A stretch of 64,000 bases of DNA from Spartobacteria bacterium (GTDB lineage: Bacteria > Verrucomicrobiota > Verrucomicrobiia > Chthoniobacterales > Chthoniobacteraceae): positions 1 through 64,000 of the forward strand of contig JAJPJG010000050.1 in assembly GCA_021324395.1 (NCBI GenBank), given 5' to 3'. Position 1 is the first letter of the stretch, and each line of letters starts with the position of its first letter. Below the pieces are notes generated by a model. It did no database searches. It saw only the letters and a list, made by a program, of their open reading frames with translations, and was not told the DNA's origin. Positions 17,201-25,965 of the stretch are shown here, one piece after another. A program made the position numbers and the translations under genes.

Positions 17201-17725
17201 GGAGACGGTGGCGGTGGGGTAATAGGCATTCACATACACGCCGCCGCCATTGAGATTTGCCTTGTTGCCGGAAATAACGCAGTTCTTGAGCGTGAGCGAC
17301 TCGTGGCTGAAAATCGCGCCGCCACCGTCATTGACGCCGGCATTCGCATTCCCGTTGATCAAGGAAAGCCCGCTGATGCTCACCGGGGTGTCGTTGCTGC
17401 TCCCATCGTCGATGGAGAAAATTTTGCTGTTGCCTTGCGCGTCGATGATGAGCTTGCCCGCGCCGGGGCCTTTGATCGTGACATTGCCCGCACTCGTCAA
17501 TTCGCCGCCGGTGAGTTTGATGATATTCGCGCCGGGCGCGGTCGCAGCAGGCAGCTTGAAGATGATCGTGTCAGGGCCCGGATGCGAAGGTGAATCGGCC
17601 AGCGCGAGCGCATCGCGCAGCGTGATTTTGCCGGACTCGCTCGGATCGGCCAGCGAGTTGACGATGATGATCGCAGGAGCAATGCGGGACTCCAGGATTT
17701 CGAGAGAAGAGAAGTTTGTTTTCAT
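14255..17725 (-). CDS. Beta-helix surface protein with Pmp-like repeats and LESRIAPA motif
   Basis: 1156 aa. The N-terminus MKTNFSSLEILESRIAPA carries the verrucomicrobial form of the LEPR-type motif instead of a standard signal peptide. The body is a right-handed beta-helix of GGGIY/GGGVF and SGNSA/TGNTA repeats, as in chlamydial polymorphic membrane proteins. It opens with the ITLRDALALAD element typical of such proteins. The chain is an internal duplication: GPGAGKLIIDAQGNSKIF near residue 95 and GPGAGKLIIDGGGKYKIF near 660 start two homologous halves. There is no C-terminal autotransporter barrel. The gene ends 62 bp from the broken attC. Probable role: surface display or adhesion (inference). 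Confidence 0.85.
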   Translation of the reverse strand: MKTNFSSLEILESRIAPAIIIVNSLADPSESGKITLRDALALADSPSHPGPDTIIFKLPAATAPGANIIKLTGGELTSAGNVTIKGPGAGKLIIDAQGNSKIFSIDDGSSNDTPVSISGLSLINGNANAGVNDGGGAIFSHESLTLKNCVISGNKANLNGGGVYVNAYYPTATVSVTNCVISGNSAKAAGGLFVYATKSVVISGCTISGNSASTGTGGAFAQVGSTVTGITINKDIIIGNTAAGGYAGGLFVDIYTPNATSKVTISSSVISGNSVTGSGGKGGGIYTDRGNFVFSNDIISNNTAGDHGGGIYVSKPATSLTISKCTITGNKTTNTNAGGGGGIYVAGSKTSTPLPMTIAGSHITDNSSGYTGGGIYVAQGTNLTISSSTFSGNSAPDSYGGGIEFDGLGNLTVKGGVFSDNSAGAVGGIDFAGFGTISVTASKLTGNTSQGFSAGIKADSPGGTGIFKNVIATGNESGGYGGAMLLGGHFQVIGGSITGNSAEKGGGIFIYDGGGSATGSIKGVTISGNAATDSGGGVFNGGANPGTVTVQIAKVTGNTAPSFANYNSTNLTAFGPAAHAPAAGHGTFVVINTSDDVNISGSLPWALAQADAAQLAHPGVVNTIAFAIIDPQVNGAWDIPLTAGLTSKGNVKIVGPGAGKLIIDGGGKYKIFNIDDGDGNTDSPVTISGLSLIHGNASGNTAATGEGGAIYSNESLTLKNCTLSGNKAALSGGAVIVQAYGSSTTTVNILNCVISGNSAVLDGGGLSIDANKSVVISGCTVTGNTAARHNGGIYAGIKSTGAGSTISTGITISKDLIAGNTAVSYGGGIYLHSYNLAVTAKGVPLSKITISSSTITGNSVTGSGARDTGGGIYCSAGNFVFSKNIISNNTAVSGGGGIEASSATSLTITGGSIDGNSVSNGTGGGIDFGTGGFFNTGSAPLTVKGALITGNHASGNGGGVYLKTSGTVQITGSTINANGSGVAGGGIASRGNGALNITGGFISDNLASTDAGGGIYVFQGTDVKIQSAKITGNTATVGEGGGAYLNTTNTINIISSIIAGNQATDKGGGVNFGGSAVLTLKGDTFAGNTSDKQGGGMRIGPSLTGTIIGTKITGNIALIDGGGIYDNVLGPVTLGAGEAALITGNIAPTDPNQHNI

Positions 17726-17885
17726 AACAAGGAAACTCGCACCCCCTTTTAAGATCCAACGGTCATCTGCGCGACATCATGCCTGAACGCGCGGCATTGA
17801 AAACCAAAAAGAAGAAGAAAAGAAAGAAAAAGTCTTTTCAATTGTTACCTGCGAAAAAGGAAACGCCGCGCCGACCATTACCCAT

Positions 17886-20213
17886 TCAGAATGTCATTTC
17901 CGCCAGGGAGCCGTCGTAATTGATTTTTTTTACAGTTCCTTCGGGAAAGAGTTGAACCTTAAACTCTCGCGCGCCGTTAGCGGCATTTTTCACTCCCGGC
18001 GGTGGCGCCGCGGTGATGGTCAAACGACTCGTGGCATCATTCCAGGTGAATTTCGTCCAGGTTGCCACATTCTTTAAGTAATCCAGGCTGCGACCGTCAT
18101 CTTCATACATTGTGAACTCCCCGTTTGCACCTCTGTATACCTTGAGGGTGATAGGCTCGGACACAATCTCGCCCGTGTGCTGGCGAATAGGATCAAATGG
18201 AATGATGCTGCCCGCCCTGACGAACAGAGGCATGGTGGCAAGATCAACTGCTCGCGAAATGGTGCGGCCTCCGGGCTCGCTCCTGCCGGTCCACCAGTCA
18301 TACCAGATGCCGGCTGGAAGATAGACGTTGCGATGATCCGCAGCTTTTTCAAAGACCGGTGCAACCAGGAGATCGCGGCCCCAAAGATATTCGTTTCCAA
18401 GGCCGACTGCCTGCAGATCGCGCGGGTAGTGCAGCCAAAGTGCGCGCATTAACGGCATACCCGTGCTTCGGGCCTGCCAGGCAAGCGTGTAGTTGTAGGA
18501 AAGGAGTTGATAACGAAGTTCGGCGTAACGGCGGGCGATCGGTTCTATGGCGGGATTGTTGAGTTCGGAAACCAATGGCGGCACGGGGTCCTCAATCGGC
18601 CCGAGCTTGTCCAATCCCCAACCCCAGGGCAAACGTGTCCACCATGTCCGGCCATGTGACCGGAACAAAGGGCAGAACGTAGCGAACTGAAACCAGCGGA
18701 TGTAAAGCTCGCCGGTTAGCTCATGGTTCGAGAAAAAACCGCCGATGTCGGATCCCCAATATGGGCTGACGCTGAGGGAGTGATTGATGCCAACGGCAAT
18801 TTGTGCCTCCAGGGTTTTCCAGGATGAATCGGTATCTCCTGACCACATCCAGCCGCCCCAGCGTGCGATGCCGAGATAGCCATTCCGATGCAAGCTCCAC
18901 GGACGACGGTCAGGTTGCGTGGAGATCGGTCCTTCATAGTAGAGCTGATGACGCTTCATGCGTTCATAAAGATCGAACCAATCGCCTTCGTCCGGCCACC
19001 ATGCGTCCACACCAGCTTTGACCAGAGCTATATGTTTCCGCCAATAGTTCTCCAGGTGTGAGTCGTCCATCGGTTCGCCCTTTTTAGGAGGAATAGAGCC
19101 TTGCAATGAGGGCAGACGGTCACGATCGGGCGGCACCATGTGAAGACCTACCATGACATTCCTTTTGTGAAGCTCGCCGATAACTTTCGCCGGATCGTTT
19201 TTGAAGACTTCCGGATTGAACTGAAAAGAGGGCTGAAGCGTGTTCCAGCCGCGCGGGATGAAGCCTGTGCCGAGATATAGGACGGCATCGAGCGGGATGT
19301 GCTTTTCTCGAAAAGTATCCACCAGCCGAACCATCTGCGCATCATCTTCGAGTGTGCGATGGGATTGCATGTAACCAAAAGCCCATTTCGGCGGCATTAC
19401 CGCTGGTCCGCTGATGGTCGAAACATCCTTCATGAAAGCCGCAGGTTCGCGAGCATCGAAGACGAAAATGTCCAACAGGCCGGGAACAAAGGCGTCTGCC
19501 GGTGGTAATCCCTTGCCAAGTTGCCGGCTCTGATTTGCCATCGTTTGCCGCGGCTCCACCTGGCCGACGGATTTAATCGGAATAAAGCGGCCGGTGCCAG
19601 GCTGGCTGAGATCGATTTGGCCCCATGGCGCGGCAAAATATAATCCCCAGCCGCGAGTGCCGGCCAACAACGCGACAGGATTGCGCGAGCCATAAGCTTC
19701 TTTCTGCCAATGCGGCTGCATTTTATCCAAGCGACCACGACGATCGAATTCGACGGGAGCTTTACGCCAGTCACCATTGTTCGCCGACGGTGGCCCACCT
19801 TCGCCAAGACCTAGAACAGGCTCCTCATCAAGCGCGAATGCGACATCACCGTCGTCCTGAAAAATGAGTGACTGGATTAGCGCGCCATCCTTTCCCCTCA
19901 CGACGACGCGCAGAGGTTCAGGCTGCACCTCGACTGAAAGGCCGGCCACATCTACTTTCATGGTCTTATCGATCTCGCGTAAACTCAGGACTGGATTCGG
20001 ATAATCGCGATCAGGCAGCACGGGCGTTATGGGAAACTCTGGCGTGAAGCTTTGCGGCTTGAGCGTGATTCGGATGCTGCTTGAGCCCGCGGCACGAATT
20101 TTCAGCTCAGCAGGTTGGCCCGCGGTCATGATTGGACGGGCCAACATTGTTCCAGAGCAACAGCCAAGAACCCATCCGGAGGCTACTGCAATAAACAGTG
20201 ATCGTATTCTCAT
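17886..20213 (-). CDS. Glycoside hydrolase family 31 (alpha-glucosidase/alpha-xylosidase)
   Basis: 775 aa. The N-terminal hydrophobic segment ends in VLGC, a possible lipobox, so the enzyme is exported and may be lipid-anchored. Order: N-terminal beta-sandwich (about 40-240), the GH31 barrel beginning near PPKWAFGYMQSH, nucleophile D408 in WWPDEGDWF, acid/base D460 in WSGDTDSSW, SPYWGSDIGGFF, then PLFVRAGSIIPF and MYEDDG of the C-terminal sandwich. The length is usual for the family. It removes terminal alpha-linked sugars; the sugar specificity is not clear. It stands alone, without a transporter or regulator beside it. Confidence 0.92.
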   Translation of the reverse strand: MRIRSLFIAVASGWVLGCCSGTMLARPIMTAGQPAELKIRAAGSSSIRITLKPQSFTPEFPITPVLPDRDYPNPVLSLREIDKTMKVDVAGLSVEVQPEPLRVVVRGKDGALIQSLIFQDDGDVAFALDEEPVLGLGEGGPPSANNGDWRKAPVEFDRRGRLDKMQPHWQKEAYGSRNPVALLAGTRGWGLYFAAPWGQIDLSQPGTGRFIPIKSVGQVEPRQTMANQSRQLGKGLPPADAFVPGLLDIFVFDAREPAAFMKDVSTISGPAVMPPKWAFGYMQSHRTLEDDAQMVRLVDTFREKHIPLDAVLYLGTGFIPRGWNTLQPSFQFNPEVFKNDPAKVIGELHKRNVMVGLHMVPPDRDRLPSLQGSIPPKKGEPMDDSHLENYWRKHIALVKAGVDAWWPDEGDWFDLYERMKRHQLYYEGPISTQPDRRPWSLHRNGYLGIARWGGWMWSGDTDSSWKTLEAQIAVGINHSLSVSPYWGSDIGGFFSNHELTGELYIRWFQFATFCPLFRSHGRTWWTRLPWGWGLDKLGPIEDPVPPLVSELNNPAIEPIARRYAELRYQLLSYNYTLAWQARSTGMPLMRALWLHYPRDLQAVGLGNEYLWGRDLLVAPVFEKAADHRNVYLPAGIWYDWWTGRSEPGGRTISRAVDLATMPLFVRAGSIIPFDPIRQHTGEIVSEPITLKVYRGANGEFTMYEDDGRSLDYLKNVATWTKFTWNDATSRLTITAAPPPGVKNAANGAREFKVQLFPEGTVKKINYDGSLAEMTF

Positions 20214-20477
20214 TTATATCCGAAGCCAGCGGCGACGTTTTGGGTATTCTTGACGACGTTGTGGTCGCTGCACAAATGGAATCCAACGTGACCTTGTTCC
20301 TGCTGCTCGATGTTGCTCCGCGGCTCCCGGCAGGCCAGGCGGGGAGTCTTATCGTCCGTATGGAAACGACGGGTTCCTAATTTCCCGCGGTGAAGGTGCT
20401 CAGGGAGCGCGTGGAATCACACAACCGGCGAAAACCGGATTGCGATGCCGGTTGCGCCATGATATAAGTGGGCCGTT
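20214..20477. other. Divergent intergenic region
   Basis: 264 bp between the GH31 gene (minus) and the next plus gene. It must hold promoters for both; I could not pick boxes with confidence. It contains a CG-rich stretch around 20320-20345 and no RNA gene that I can see. Confidence 0.4.
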
Positions 20478-20957
20478 ATGCCCCTGCAGAGTCTCTATGC
20501 GAAGTATGGACAGGCGGCGCACGTGGCGCAGAAGCTGGAAACGGTGCTGGCGTCGTGGCTGCTGGTGCCGGAATTGGCGGCGCGGAAGACGCTCACGCCG
20601 GAGCTGGTGGAGAGCACGCTGCGTTTGCTGCGCGAGGGCGATTTCGATGCGTTGCAGGCGAAGTTGCCCGCGGCATTCCGCGATGTGGATGAGATGACGT
20701 GGACGAGTTTGCGGAAGGTGGTGACCATGCGAAACGATCTGCTGCGCGGGTTCTTCGTCACGAATGCGGCGAGGCTGGAGCACGAGGAAGATGCGTTCGA
20801 GCTTGCCGGCGAGCTCAGCAAACACTGGCAGGCGCTCGAAGTGGCGCTCGCTTATAACACCGAGCGATTCGAGCAATCGGCACGGGAACACGATATTTCG
20901 CCGGCGGAGTTTCGCGGCTACCTCCAGGAACTGCGCGAGAACAGCGTGCCGACTTAA
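20478..20957 (+). CDS. Hypothetical helical protein
   Basis: 159 aa, no signal or membrane segment. Strongly helical: QAAHVAQKLETVLASWLLVP, a repeat of LTPELVESTLRLLREGDF, then MTWTSLRKVVTMRNDLLRGF and charged C-terminal helices. No family recognised. Codon use matches its neighbours. The stop overlaps the convergent zinc-ribbon gene by 4 bp. Confidence 0.75.
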   Translation: MPLQSLYAKYGQAAHVAQKLETVLASWLLVPELAARKTLTPELVESTLRLLREGDFDALQAKLPAAFRDVDEMTWTSLRKVVTMRNDLLRGFFVTNAARLEHEEDAFELAGELSKHWQALEVALAYNTERFEQSAREHDISPAEFRGYLQELRENSVPT

Positions 20958-21091
20958 CGCCGCTTCTTGCAGTCGCTGCAAACGCTGTGAATCTGAATCG
21001 TTTTTCCATTTCCCGGCTGAATGACCGCCCCGCAAAGGATGCAGACGATTTTCGGCTGGGGATGGGGCTGCTTCTTCAGCTGTTTCGGCAT
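20954..21091 (-). CDS. Small zinc-ribbon protein (45 aa)
   Basis: Begins MPKQLKKQPHPQPK and contains CILC and CSDC, a four-cysteine zinc knuckle, and a basic end (KKRR). The frame continues upstream of the ATG without stop for 21 codons (YPDHPFAAAQAYFGE just before it), which looks protein-like but has no start codon before a TAG at about 21152. The present start may therefore be a shortened version of a longer ancestral gene. Confidence 0.6.
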   Translation of the reverse strand: MPKQLKKQPHPQPKIVCILCGAVIQPGNGKTIQIHSVCSDCKKRR

Positions 21092-21256
21092 CTCCCCGAA
21101 ATACGCCTGTGCCGCGGCAAACGGATGATCGGGATATTGCCCGAATGATCTCTAGGTAGAAAACGGATCAACGTGGTTGCTTTGAGTGAAAAATCGTGCA
21201 ACGGATTAACAAAATAGAGTTGCTGCTTTTATGCAACGCCACCACATCTGCACACT

Positions 21257-21523
21257 GTGACCGCCGGACAGGGAGCTCTTTACGAAAATTTAAGCAACAA
21301 GCTGCATATTCTTTACGATCGCGACCATTTGGGCGTTCACGCGAAGATTTTGAAATTCCACCAACGGCTGCAGGAAAAATACCCGCGCGCTCACGATTAT
21401 TGCCTTTTCCACCTGCTGGTCGGCAGCACCGGCAAGGGCAATTATCTTCATCATGATTTTCCTGATCCGGATTCGGTCGAGGCGTTCATCAACACCGAGT
21501 ATTACCGCCGTTTTCCGCAGTAA
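21257..21523 (+). CDS. Hypothetical protein (88 aa)
   Basis: Starts at GTG 21257. Sequence features: LYENLSNKLHILYDRDHLGV, the helix HAKILKFHQRLQEKYP and HDYCLFHLLVGSTGKGNY. The composition is protein-like and histidine-rich. No family recognised. A terminator hairpin follows at 21619. Confidence 0.6.
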   Translation: MTAGQGALYENLSNKLHILYDRDHLGVHAKILKFHQRLQEKYPRAHDYCLFHLLVGSTGKGNYLHHDFPDPDSVEAFINTEYYRRFPQ

Positions 21524-21618
21524 AGAATACCGCCGCAAATGGCTGGTGCTGCTATGAAGCACCGGAATGAACGTCGCGCATCGCCACATTATCGCAGCGC
21601 GCTGCTGCACTGAAAATC

Positions 21619-21652
21619 AAAACGGCATCCGGTTAGGACGGGCGCCGTTTTT
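21619..21652. terminator. Bidirectional intrinsic terminator
   Basis: AAAACGGC (21619-21626) pairs with GCCGTTTT (21644-21651), followed by T on the plus side and preceded by A-rich sequence. It separates the plus-strand hypothetical gene from the minus-strand group. Confidence 0.75.
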
Positions 21653-21764
21653 ACACTCCCCGGCTCGGGTTGCGGAAAACCATTCAGGCATTCCGCCAGA
21701 GCTCTGTTTCCTTGGTTAAATCTTCCTGGCGGAGTTTCGGGTCTCCGCCAGTCCCCCTGTTTTT

Positions 21765-21893
21765 TCAGCGTCCGCTGACAGTGCCGCTTCCGCTGGCAGA
21801 GCCACTGCCGCTGAACGATCCGCTGTGTGTGCCTTCACAACCGGCAACGGCTAATGCCAATGCCGCCAATAGTGTAAGTAAGGTTGCTTTCAT
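21765..21893 (-). CDS. Small lipoprotein with Ser/Gly-rich tail
   Basis: 42 aa from ATG 21893: MKATLLTLLAALALAVAGC is a signal peptide with lipobox AVAGC. It is followed by a low-complexity tail of GSFSGSGSASGSGTVSG. Such entericidin-like peptides sit in the membrane and their function is usually unknown. An upstream in-frame ATG at 21959 would put 22 polar residues before the signal and is not chosen. Confidence 0.65.
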   Translation of the reverse strand: MKATLLTLLAALALAVAGCEGTHSGSFSGSGSASGSGTVSGR

Positions 21894-21980
21894 AATTGTC
21901 ATACATTGCTTCGCATTCCGGCGATTTTTCGCGTGTCCATTTATAGAAAATGGAGCCACCAGCTTCCGGTCAATCGAGGA

Positions 21981-22364
21981 TCACGGCAGGTCGTGGTCTT
22001 TGCGCCTGAGATGTTCGATGACGATAAGGGCGAGATCGACGACGAAGATGGTGATGACGAGGTTGTCGATCACAGTGACCCAGGGGCTCGGCGGCAGCAG
22101 TTGCTCGCAGCCCCAGATGAGAAACGCGAACCCGAGCAGCAGACCCTTTGACCTCTCAGCCAGCTTTCTGCGATCGGACAATTGAAAGCTGATGTAGGAA
22201 AGCGCGATCGAGATCAGTGGCACCGCGCCTAAGCGTGAATGACCGGGATTCGGAAGCAGTCGATGGCTTGCATCGGAAAGCCAAAGCACCGCTACGCCGG
22301 CAAGAGCCAGCGTGAAGAAGATGATGCTGAGGCTGCGAAGAAACTTCGTCACTTTACTCGCCAA
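21981..22364 (-). CDS. Hypothetical inner-membrane protein
   Basis: 127 aa with about four membrane segments: [51 protein letters not shown] and [20 protein letters not shown]. The start is a TTG at 22364, or a GTG a few codons in; both overlap the end of yjbQ, so the two genes are probably cotranscribed. Family not recognised. Confidence 0.7.
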   Translation of the reverse strand: MASKVTKFLRSLSIIFFTLALAGVAVLWLSDASHRLLPNPGHSRLGAVPLISIALSYISFQLSDRRKLAERSKGLLLGFAFLIWGCEQLLPPSPWVTVIDNLVITIFVVDLALIVIEHLRRKDHDLP

Positions 22365-22770
22365 TGATTTTCACGAGCACGCGTTTGCGCCGTTTGCCGT
22401 CGAACTCGCCGTAGAAAATCTGCTCCCACGGTCCGAAGTCGAGCTTGCTGCCGGTGATCGCGACGACGACTTCGCGGCCCATGATCGTGCGTTTCAAGTG
22501 CGCATCGGCGTTGTCTTCGCCGACGTTGTGCCGGTATTGAGAGTGCGGTTTTTCCGGTGCGAGTTTTTCCAGCCAATCCTCGAAATCGGCGTGCAGTCCC
22601 GGTTCGTTGTCATTGATAAAGACGCTTGCGGAAATGTGCATCGCATTCACCAGCGCGAGTCCTTCGCGGACACCGCTGGCGCGCACGCACTCCTCGACTT
22701 CGTGCGTGATGTTGATAAGTTGCCGCCGCTTTGGCACATCGAACCAAAGCTCTTTTCGATACGATTTCAT
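22354..22770 (-). CDS. yjbQ: YjbQ family protein (secondary thiamine-phosphate synthase enzyme)
   Basis: 138 aa, the usual size of UPF0047/YjbQ. Typical segments are [39 protein letters not shown] and [20 protein letters not shown], ending in [19 protein letters not shown]. The conserved histidines in MHIS and GLHAD form the metal site. E. coli YjbQ has weak thiamine-phosphate synthase activity; the physiological role is unsettled. Confidence 0.92.
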   Translation of the reverse strand: MKSYRKELWFDVPKRRQLINITHEVEECVRASGVREGLALVNAMHISASVFINDNEPGLHADFEDWLEKLAPEKPHSQYRHNVGEDNADAHLKRTIMGREVVVAITGSKLDFGPWEQIFYGEFDGKRRKRVLVKIIGE

Positions 22771-22793
22771 GCCGCGAAAACTAACGAACTATC

Positions 22794-23678
22794 ATGGCAA
22801 ATAAAAGCGTGCGCCTGTTTCCGCTGCTGCTCATCGCCGCGGTCGTGATCGGCGCCTGGTGGCTCTGGCAACATCGCGCGCAAGCGCCCGAGCCGATCTC
22901 CGGCACGATCGAAGTGGACGAGGCGCATGTCGCTTCGCGCTATGGAGGCCGCGTGGAGAAAATATTCGCGCAGGAAGGCGACGCGCTGCACGAAGGCGAC
23001 CCGATCGTGGAGATGGACGCCGAGGAATTGAAAGCGCAACGCCAGATGGCGCTCGCCCAGATTGACACCGCGAAACGCGATGCGGAGTCGCTTTCGGCGC
23101 AGCTCGAGTTTCTGCGCGCGGATGCGCAGCGGCAGCAGGATCTTTTAAAAACAAAAACCGTTTCGCCGAATGAAGCCGAGCGTGCAGCCAGCGCCGCCAA
23201 CGCCGAGGAACGCGGTGTCGCCGCAGCAAAGATGCGCATCGAGCAGGCGAACGCGCAACTCGCGCAAATCGACGCGCAGCTTCGCGAGATGCGGATTGCC
23301 GCGCCGGGTGATTGCGTCCTTGAAGTGTTGAGCGTGAAAGTCGGTGACGTGCTCGGTGCGAACCGCGAAGTCGCGACGCTAATTCTGCCTCAACACATGT
23401 GGGTGCGCGTCTACGTGCCGGAGCCGTGGCTCGGCTACATCAAGGTCGGCGACGAAGTGCGCGTGCGGGTCGATTCGTGGCGCGACAAGGATTTCCGGGG
23501 CGTCGTCGAGCAGATCAACCGCCAGGCGGAATTCACGCCGCGCAACGTGCAGACTGTCGAAGAACGTGTAAAACAGGTTTTCGGCATCAAAGTGCGGCTC
23601 GATAATTCGGAGGACAAACTGCGCGGCGGCATGTCGGCGGATGTATTCTTTCCAAACGTGCCGAACAATTCGCGATGA
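22794..23678 (+). CDS. HlyD-type membrane fusion protein
   Basis: 294 aa. One N-terminal membrane anchor (LFPLLLIAAVVIGAWWLW), then a lipoyl half-motif (VASRYGGRVEKIFAQEGDAL), a coiled-coil hairpin (about 80-165), the second lipoyl half and a beta-barrel (VYVPEPWLGYIKVGDEVRV). It is the periplasmic adaptor of a YbhG/YhiI-type efflux system. The stop overlaps the ABC ATPase start (ATGA), so they are coupled. Confidence 0.9.
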   Translation: MANKSVRLFPLLLIAAVVIGAWWLWQHRAQAPEPISGTIEVDEAHVASRYGGRVEKIFAQEGDALHEGDPIVEMDAEELKAQRQMALAQIDTAKRDAESLSAQLEFLRADAQRQQDLLKTKTVSPNEAERAASAANAEERGVAAAKMRIEQANAQLAQIDAQLREMRIAAPGDCVLEVLSVKVGDVLGANREVATLILPQHMWVRVYVPEPWLGYIKVGDEVRVRVDSWRDKDFRGVVEQINRQAEFTPRNVQTVEERVKQVFGIKVRLDNSEDKLRGGMSADVFFPNVPNNSR

Positions 23679-24658
23679 GCGAAACGATGATCGAGTGCGA
23701 CGGGCTGACGAAACGCTTTGGCGATTTCACAGCCGTCGATCACGTCAGCTTCCGCGTCGGGCGCGGCTCGATCTTCGGTTTTCTCGGCCCGAACGGCTCG
23801 GGTAAATCGACGGTGATTCGCATGCTCTGCGGCATTCTCGAGCCGACGGAAGGCCGCGCAAACATCGCGGGACTCGACGTGGTGGAGCAGGGCGACGAGC
23901 TGAAAGAAACGATCGGCTACATGTCGCAAAAATTCTCGCTCTACGACGAGCTGACCGTGAATGAGAACCTTGTTTTTTACGGCAAGCTCTACGGCCAGCG
24001 CAGCCGCGAGCTGAAGCAGCGCCGCGATGAATTGATCGCGCTCACGCATCTAGAGCCGTATCTCAATCGCCGAGCCGGCCTGCTCTCCGGCGGCTGGCGT
24101 CAGCGTCTCGCGATGGCTTGCGCGCTGATGCACAAGCCGCAGGTGCTTTTCCTCGACGAGCCGACTGCGGGCATCGATCCGGTCGCGCGCCGCGAGCTCT
24201 GGGATTTGCTGTTCGAATTCGCCGGGCAGGGGATGACGCTTTTCGTCACGACGCATTACATGGACGAGGCCGAGCGCTGCTCGCACGTCGGCTATATTTA
24301 CATGTCGAAATTGATCGTCTGCGGCGAGCCGGACGAGTTGAAAACGATGCCGGATGTGAACCCGCCGGGCACGCACCGCATCGATGTCACTTGCGATCAC
24401 GTCACCGCCGGATTGCAGGCGTTGCGACATTTTCCCGGCGTCAAAACCGCGACGGTATTTGGCCAGTCCATGCACCTGCTCGTGGATGAAAGCACGGGCG
24501 AAACGGCGATTCGCAACGCGCTGGCGAACGCTGGAATTTCGGAGATCGATATCCGCCCGATCGCGCCTTCGCTCGAGGATGTTTTCGTCGCGTTAACGAA
24601 CAAACATGCAACTGCAAATAGCGCAAACGGCGACGCTGCAAAAATAAGCGCGAGCTGA
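23675..24658 (+). CDS. ABC transporter ATP-binding protein (drug-export type)
   Basis: 327 aa. Walker A GPNGSGKST (38-46), Q-loop in GYMSQKFSLYDEL, signature LSGGWRQRLAMA (about 137-148), Walker B VLFLDEP and the switch His in VTTHYMDEAE. The C-terminal 90 residues resemble the regulatory tail of CcmA/YbhF-type exporters. It should pair with ABC2-type permeases, yet none follows: the next gene begins 47 bp on and is a regulator. It is therefore either an orphan or uses permeases elsewhere. Confidence 0.92.
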   Translation: MSETMIECDGLTKRFGDFTAVDHVSFRVGRGSIFGFLGPNGSGKSTVIRMLCGILEPTEGRANIAGLDVVEQGDELKETIGYMSQKFSLYDELTVNENLVFYGKLYGQRSRELKQRRDELIALTHLEPYLNRRAGLLSGGWRQRLAMACALMHKPQVLFLDEPTAGIDPVARRELWDLLFEFAGQGMTLFVTTHYMDEAERCSHVGYIYMSKLIVCGEPDELKTMPDVNPPGTHRIDVTCDHVTAGLQALRHFPGVKTATVFGQSMHLLVDESTGETAIRNALANAGISEIDIRPIAPSLEDVFVALTNKHATANSANGDAAKISAS

Positions 24659-24705
24659 CAAGAGGCTGTTTGTTCGCGCGGACGCATTGTGCTTTCATCA
24701 GAAAC

Positions 24706-25965
24706 ATGGAAGCCGAACAGCTCCGGCGCTCGCTTGATCGCTACAAAGGCCTCGTCGAGGTCAGCGCGCTGATTACGTCGATCACCGACTCGGACGAACT
24801 GCTTTCCGCGATCCTCGACGTGGCGCGCCGCGTGATGAATGCCGAGGCAAGCTCGCTCTTCATCGCGGAAAATGATGGCGCGCTGCGGCTCGTCATCGCC
24901 CGCAACGCGGGCCGCGACATCAAGACGCCGATCATCGTTCCGCGCGGGCACGGCATCAGCGGGTGGGTTTACGAAAACACGAAGACGCTACTCGTGCCCG
25001 ACGCGTATCGTGACCCGCGTTTTTATGCCGATGCGGACAGGCAAAGTGGCTTCACGACTCGCTCGATTTTGTGCGCGCCCCTGGTGAGCGGTGAACGAAA
25101 AATCGGTGTGCTGCAGGTGCTCAATCCGACTGACAAACTCGCGTTCGACGAGGGCGATCTCGATGCATTCAGTGCCTATGCACAGCTTGCTGCGACGGCC
25201 ATCGAGAAGCTGCAAACCATCCAGCGACAGCGCGAGCAGGAGCGCGTCGCACAGGAACTCTCACTCGCGCACGAAATTCAAAATTCCTTTTTGCCGCAAA
25301 CGCTTCCGCAGCTTGAGAACGTTTGTTTTGCCGCGACATATCGGCCGGCGTCGAACGTCGGCGGCGATTTTTACGACGTGCTGCAAATCGGCGAGGACGA
25401 GATTTATTTCGTGATAGGCGATGTTTCGGGCAAAGGCATTCCCGCCGCGCTGCTGATGGCGCAATCCCTAAGCGTGCTGCGTTTCATTTTGCAGCCGGGC
25501 ATTTCGCCCGCCGATGCGCTCAATCGATGGAACCAGATGCTCTGCGGCCACACGATTCGCGGCATGTTCATCACGGCGATCGTAGGACGCGTCGTGCCGT
25601 CGCAACAGACGGTCGAAATTGCATGTGCGGGACATTGTCCGCCGCTGCGCGTGAGCGGCCGGACTGCCGTGGACATCGATGCGTGCGGCGCGCCGCCGAT
25701 CGGTGTCATTGAACAGCTCGATTGCAAAAACGCCGCAGTGAAAATCGAGCCCGGCGAGTGGCTCGTTTTTTTCACCGATGGCCTCACGGAATCATTCAAT
25801 GCGCGTGAGCAACTGCTCGATCGCAGCGGCGTGCGAACGCTTTTGCAGAGCGGCTTTGCGAGCGCTTCGGACATTGTGAGCGCGTTGCTCGCGGGTGAGG
25901 AAAAACATCGACAAAAAGCCGATCCTCACGACGATTTAACCGTGCTAGTTTTTGGCATGCGATGA
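24706..25965 (+). CDS. GAF domain-PP2C (SpoIIE/RsbU-like) serine phosphatase
   Basis: 419 aa from ATG 24706 (a frame to 24670 adds 12 residues). A GAF sensor domain (about 20-170, with GHGISGWVYE and FTTRSILCAPLV) and a short coiled coil precede the RsbU-type phosphatase: LAHEIQNSFLP, SNVGGDFYDV with a metal-binding Asp, IGDVSGKGIPAALLMA, FFTDGLTE and DDLTVLVFG. It would dephosphorylate an anti-anti-sigma (STAS) protein in a partner-switch pathway. The end overlaps the kinase gene by ATGA. Confidence 0.92.
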   Translation: MEAEQLRRSLDRYKGLVEVSALITSITDSDELLSAILDVARRVMNAEASSLFIAENDGALRLVIARNAGRDIKTPIIVPRGHGISGWVYENTKTLLVPDAYRDPRFYADADRQSGFTTRSILCAPLVSGERKIGVLQVLNPTDKLAFDEGDLDAFSAYAQLAATAIEKLQTIQRQREQERVAQELSLAHEIQNSFLPQTLPQLENVCFAATYRPASNVGGDFYDVLQIGEDEIYFVIGDVSGKGIPAALLMAQSLSVLRFILQPGISPADALNRWNQMLCGHTIRGMFITAIVGRVVPSQQTVEIACAGHCPPLRVSGRTAVDIDACGAPPIGVIEQLDCKNAAVKIEPGEWLVFFTDGLTESFNAREQLLDRSGVRTLLQSGFASASDIVSALLAGEEKHRQKADPHDDLTVLVFGMR

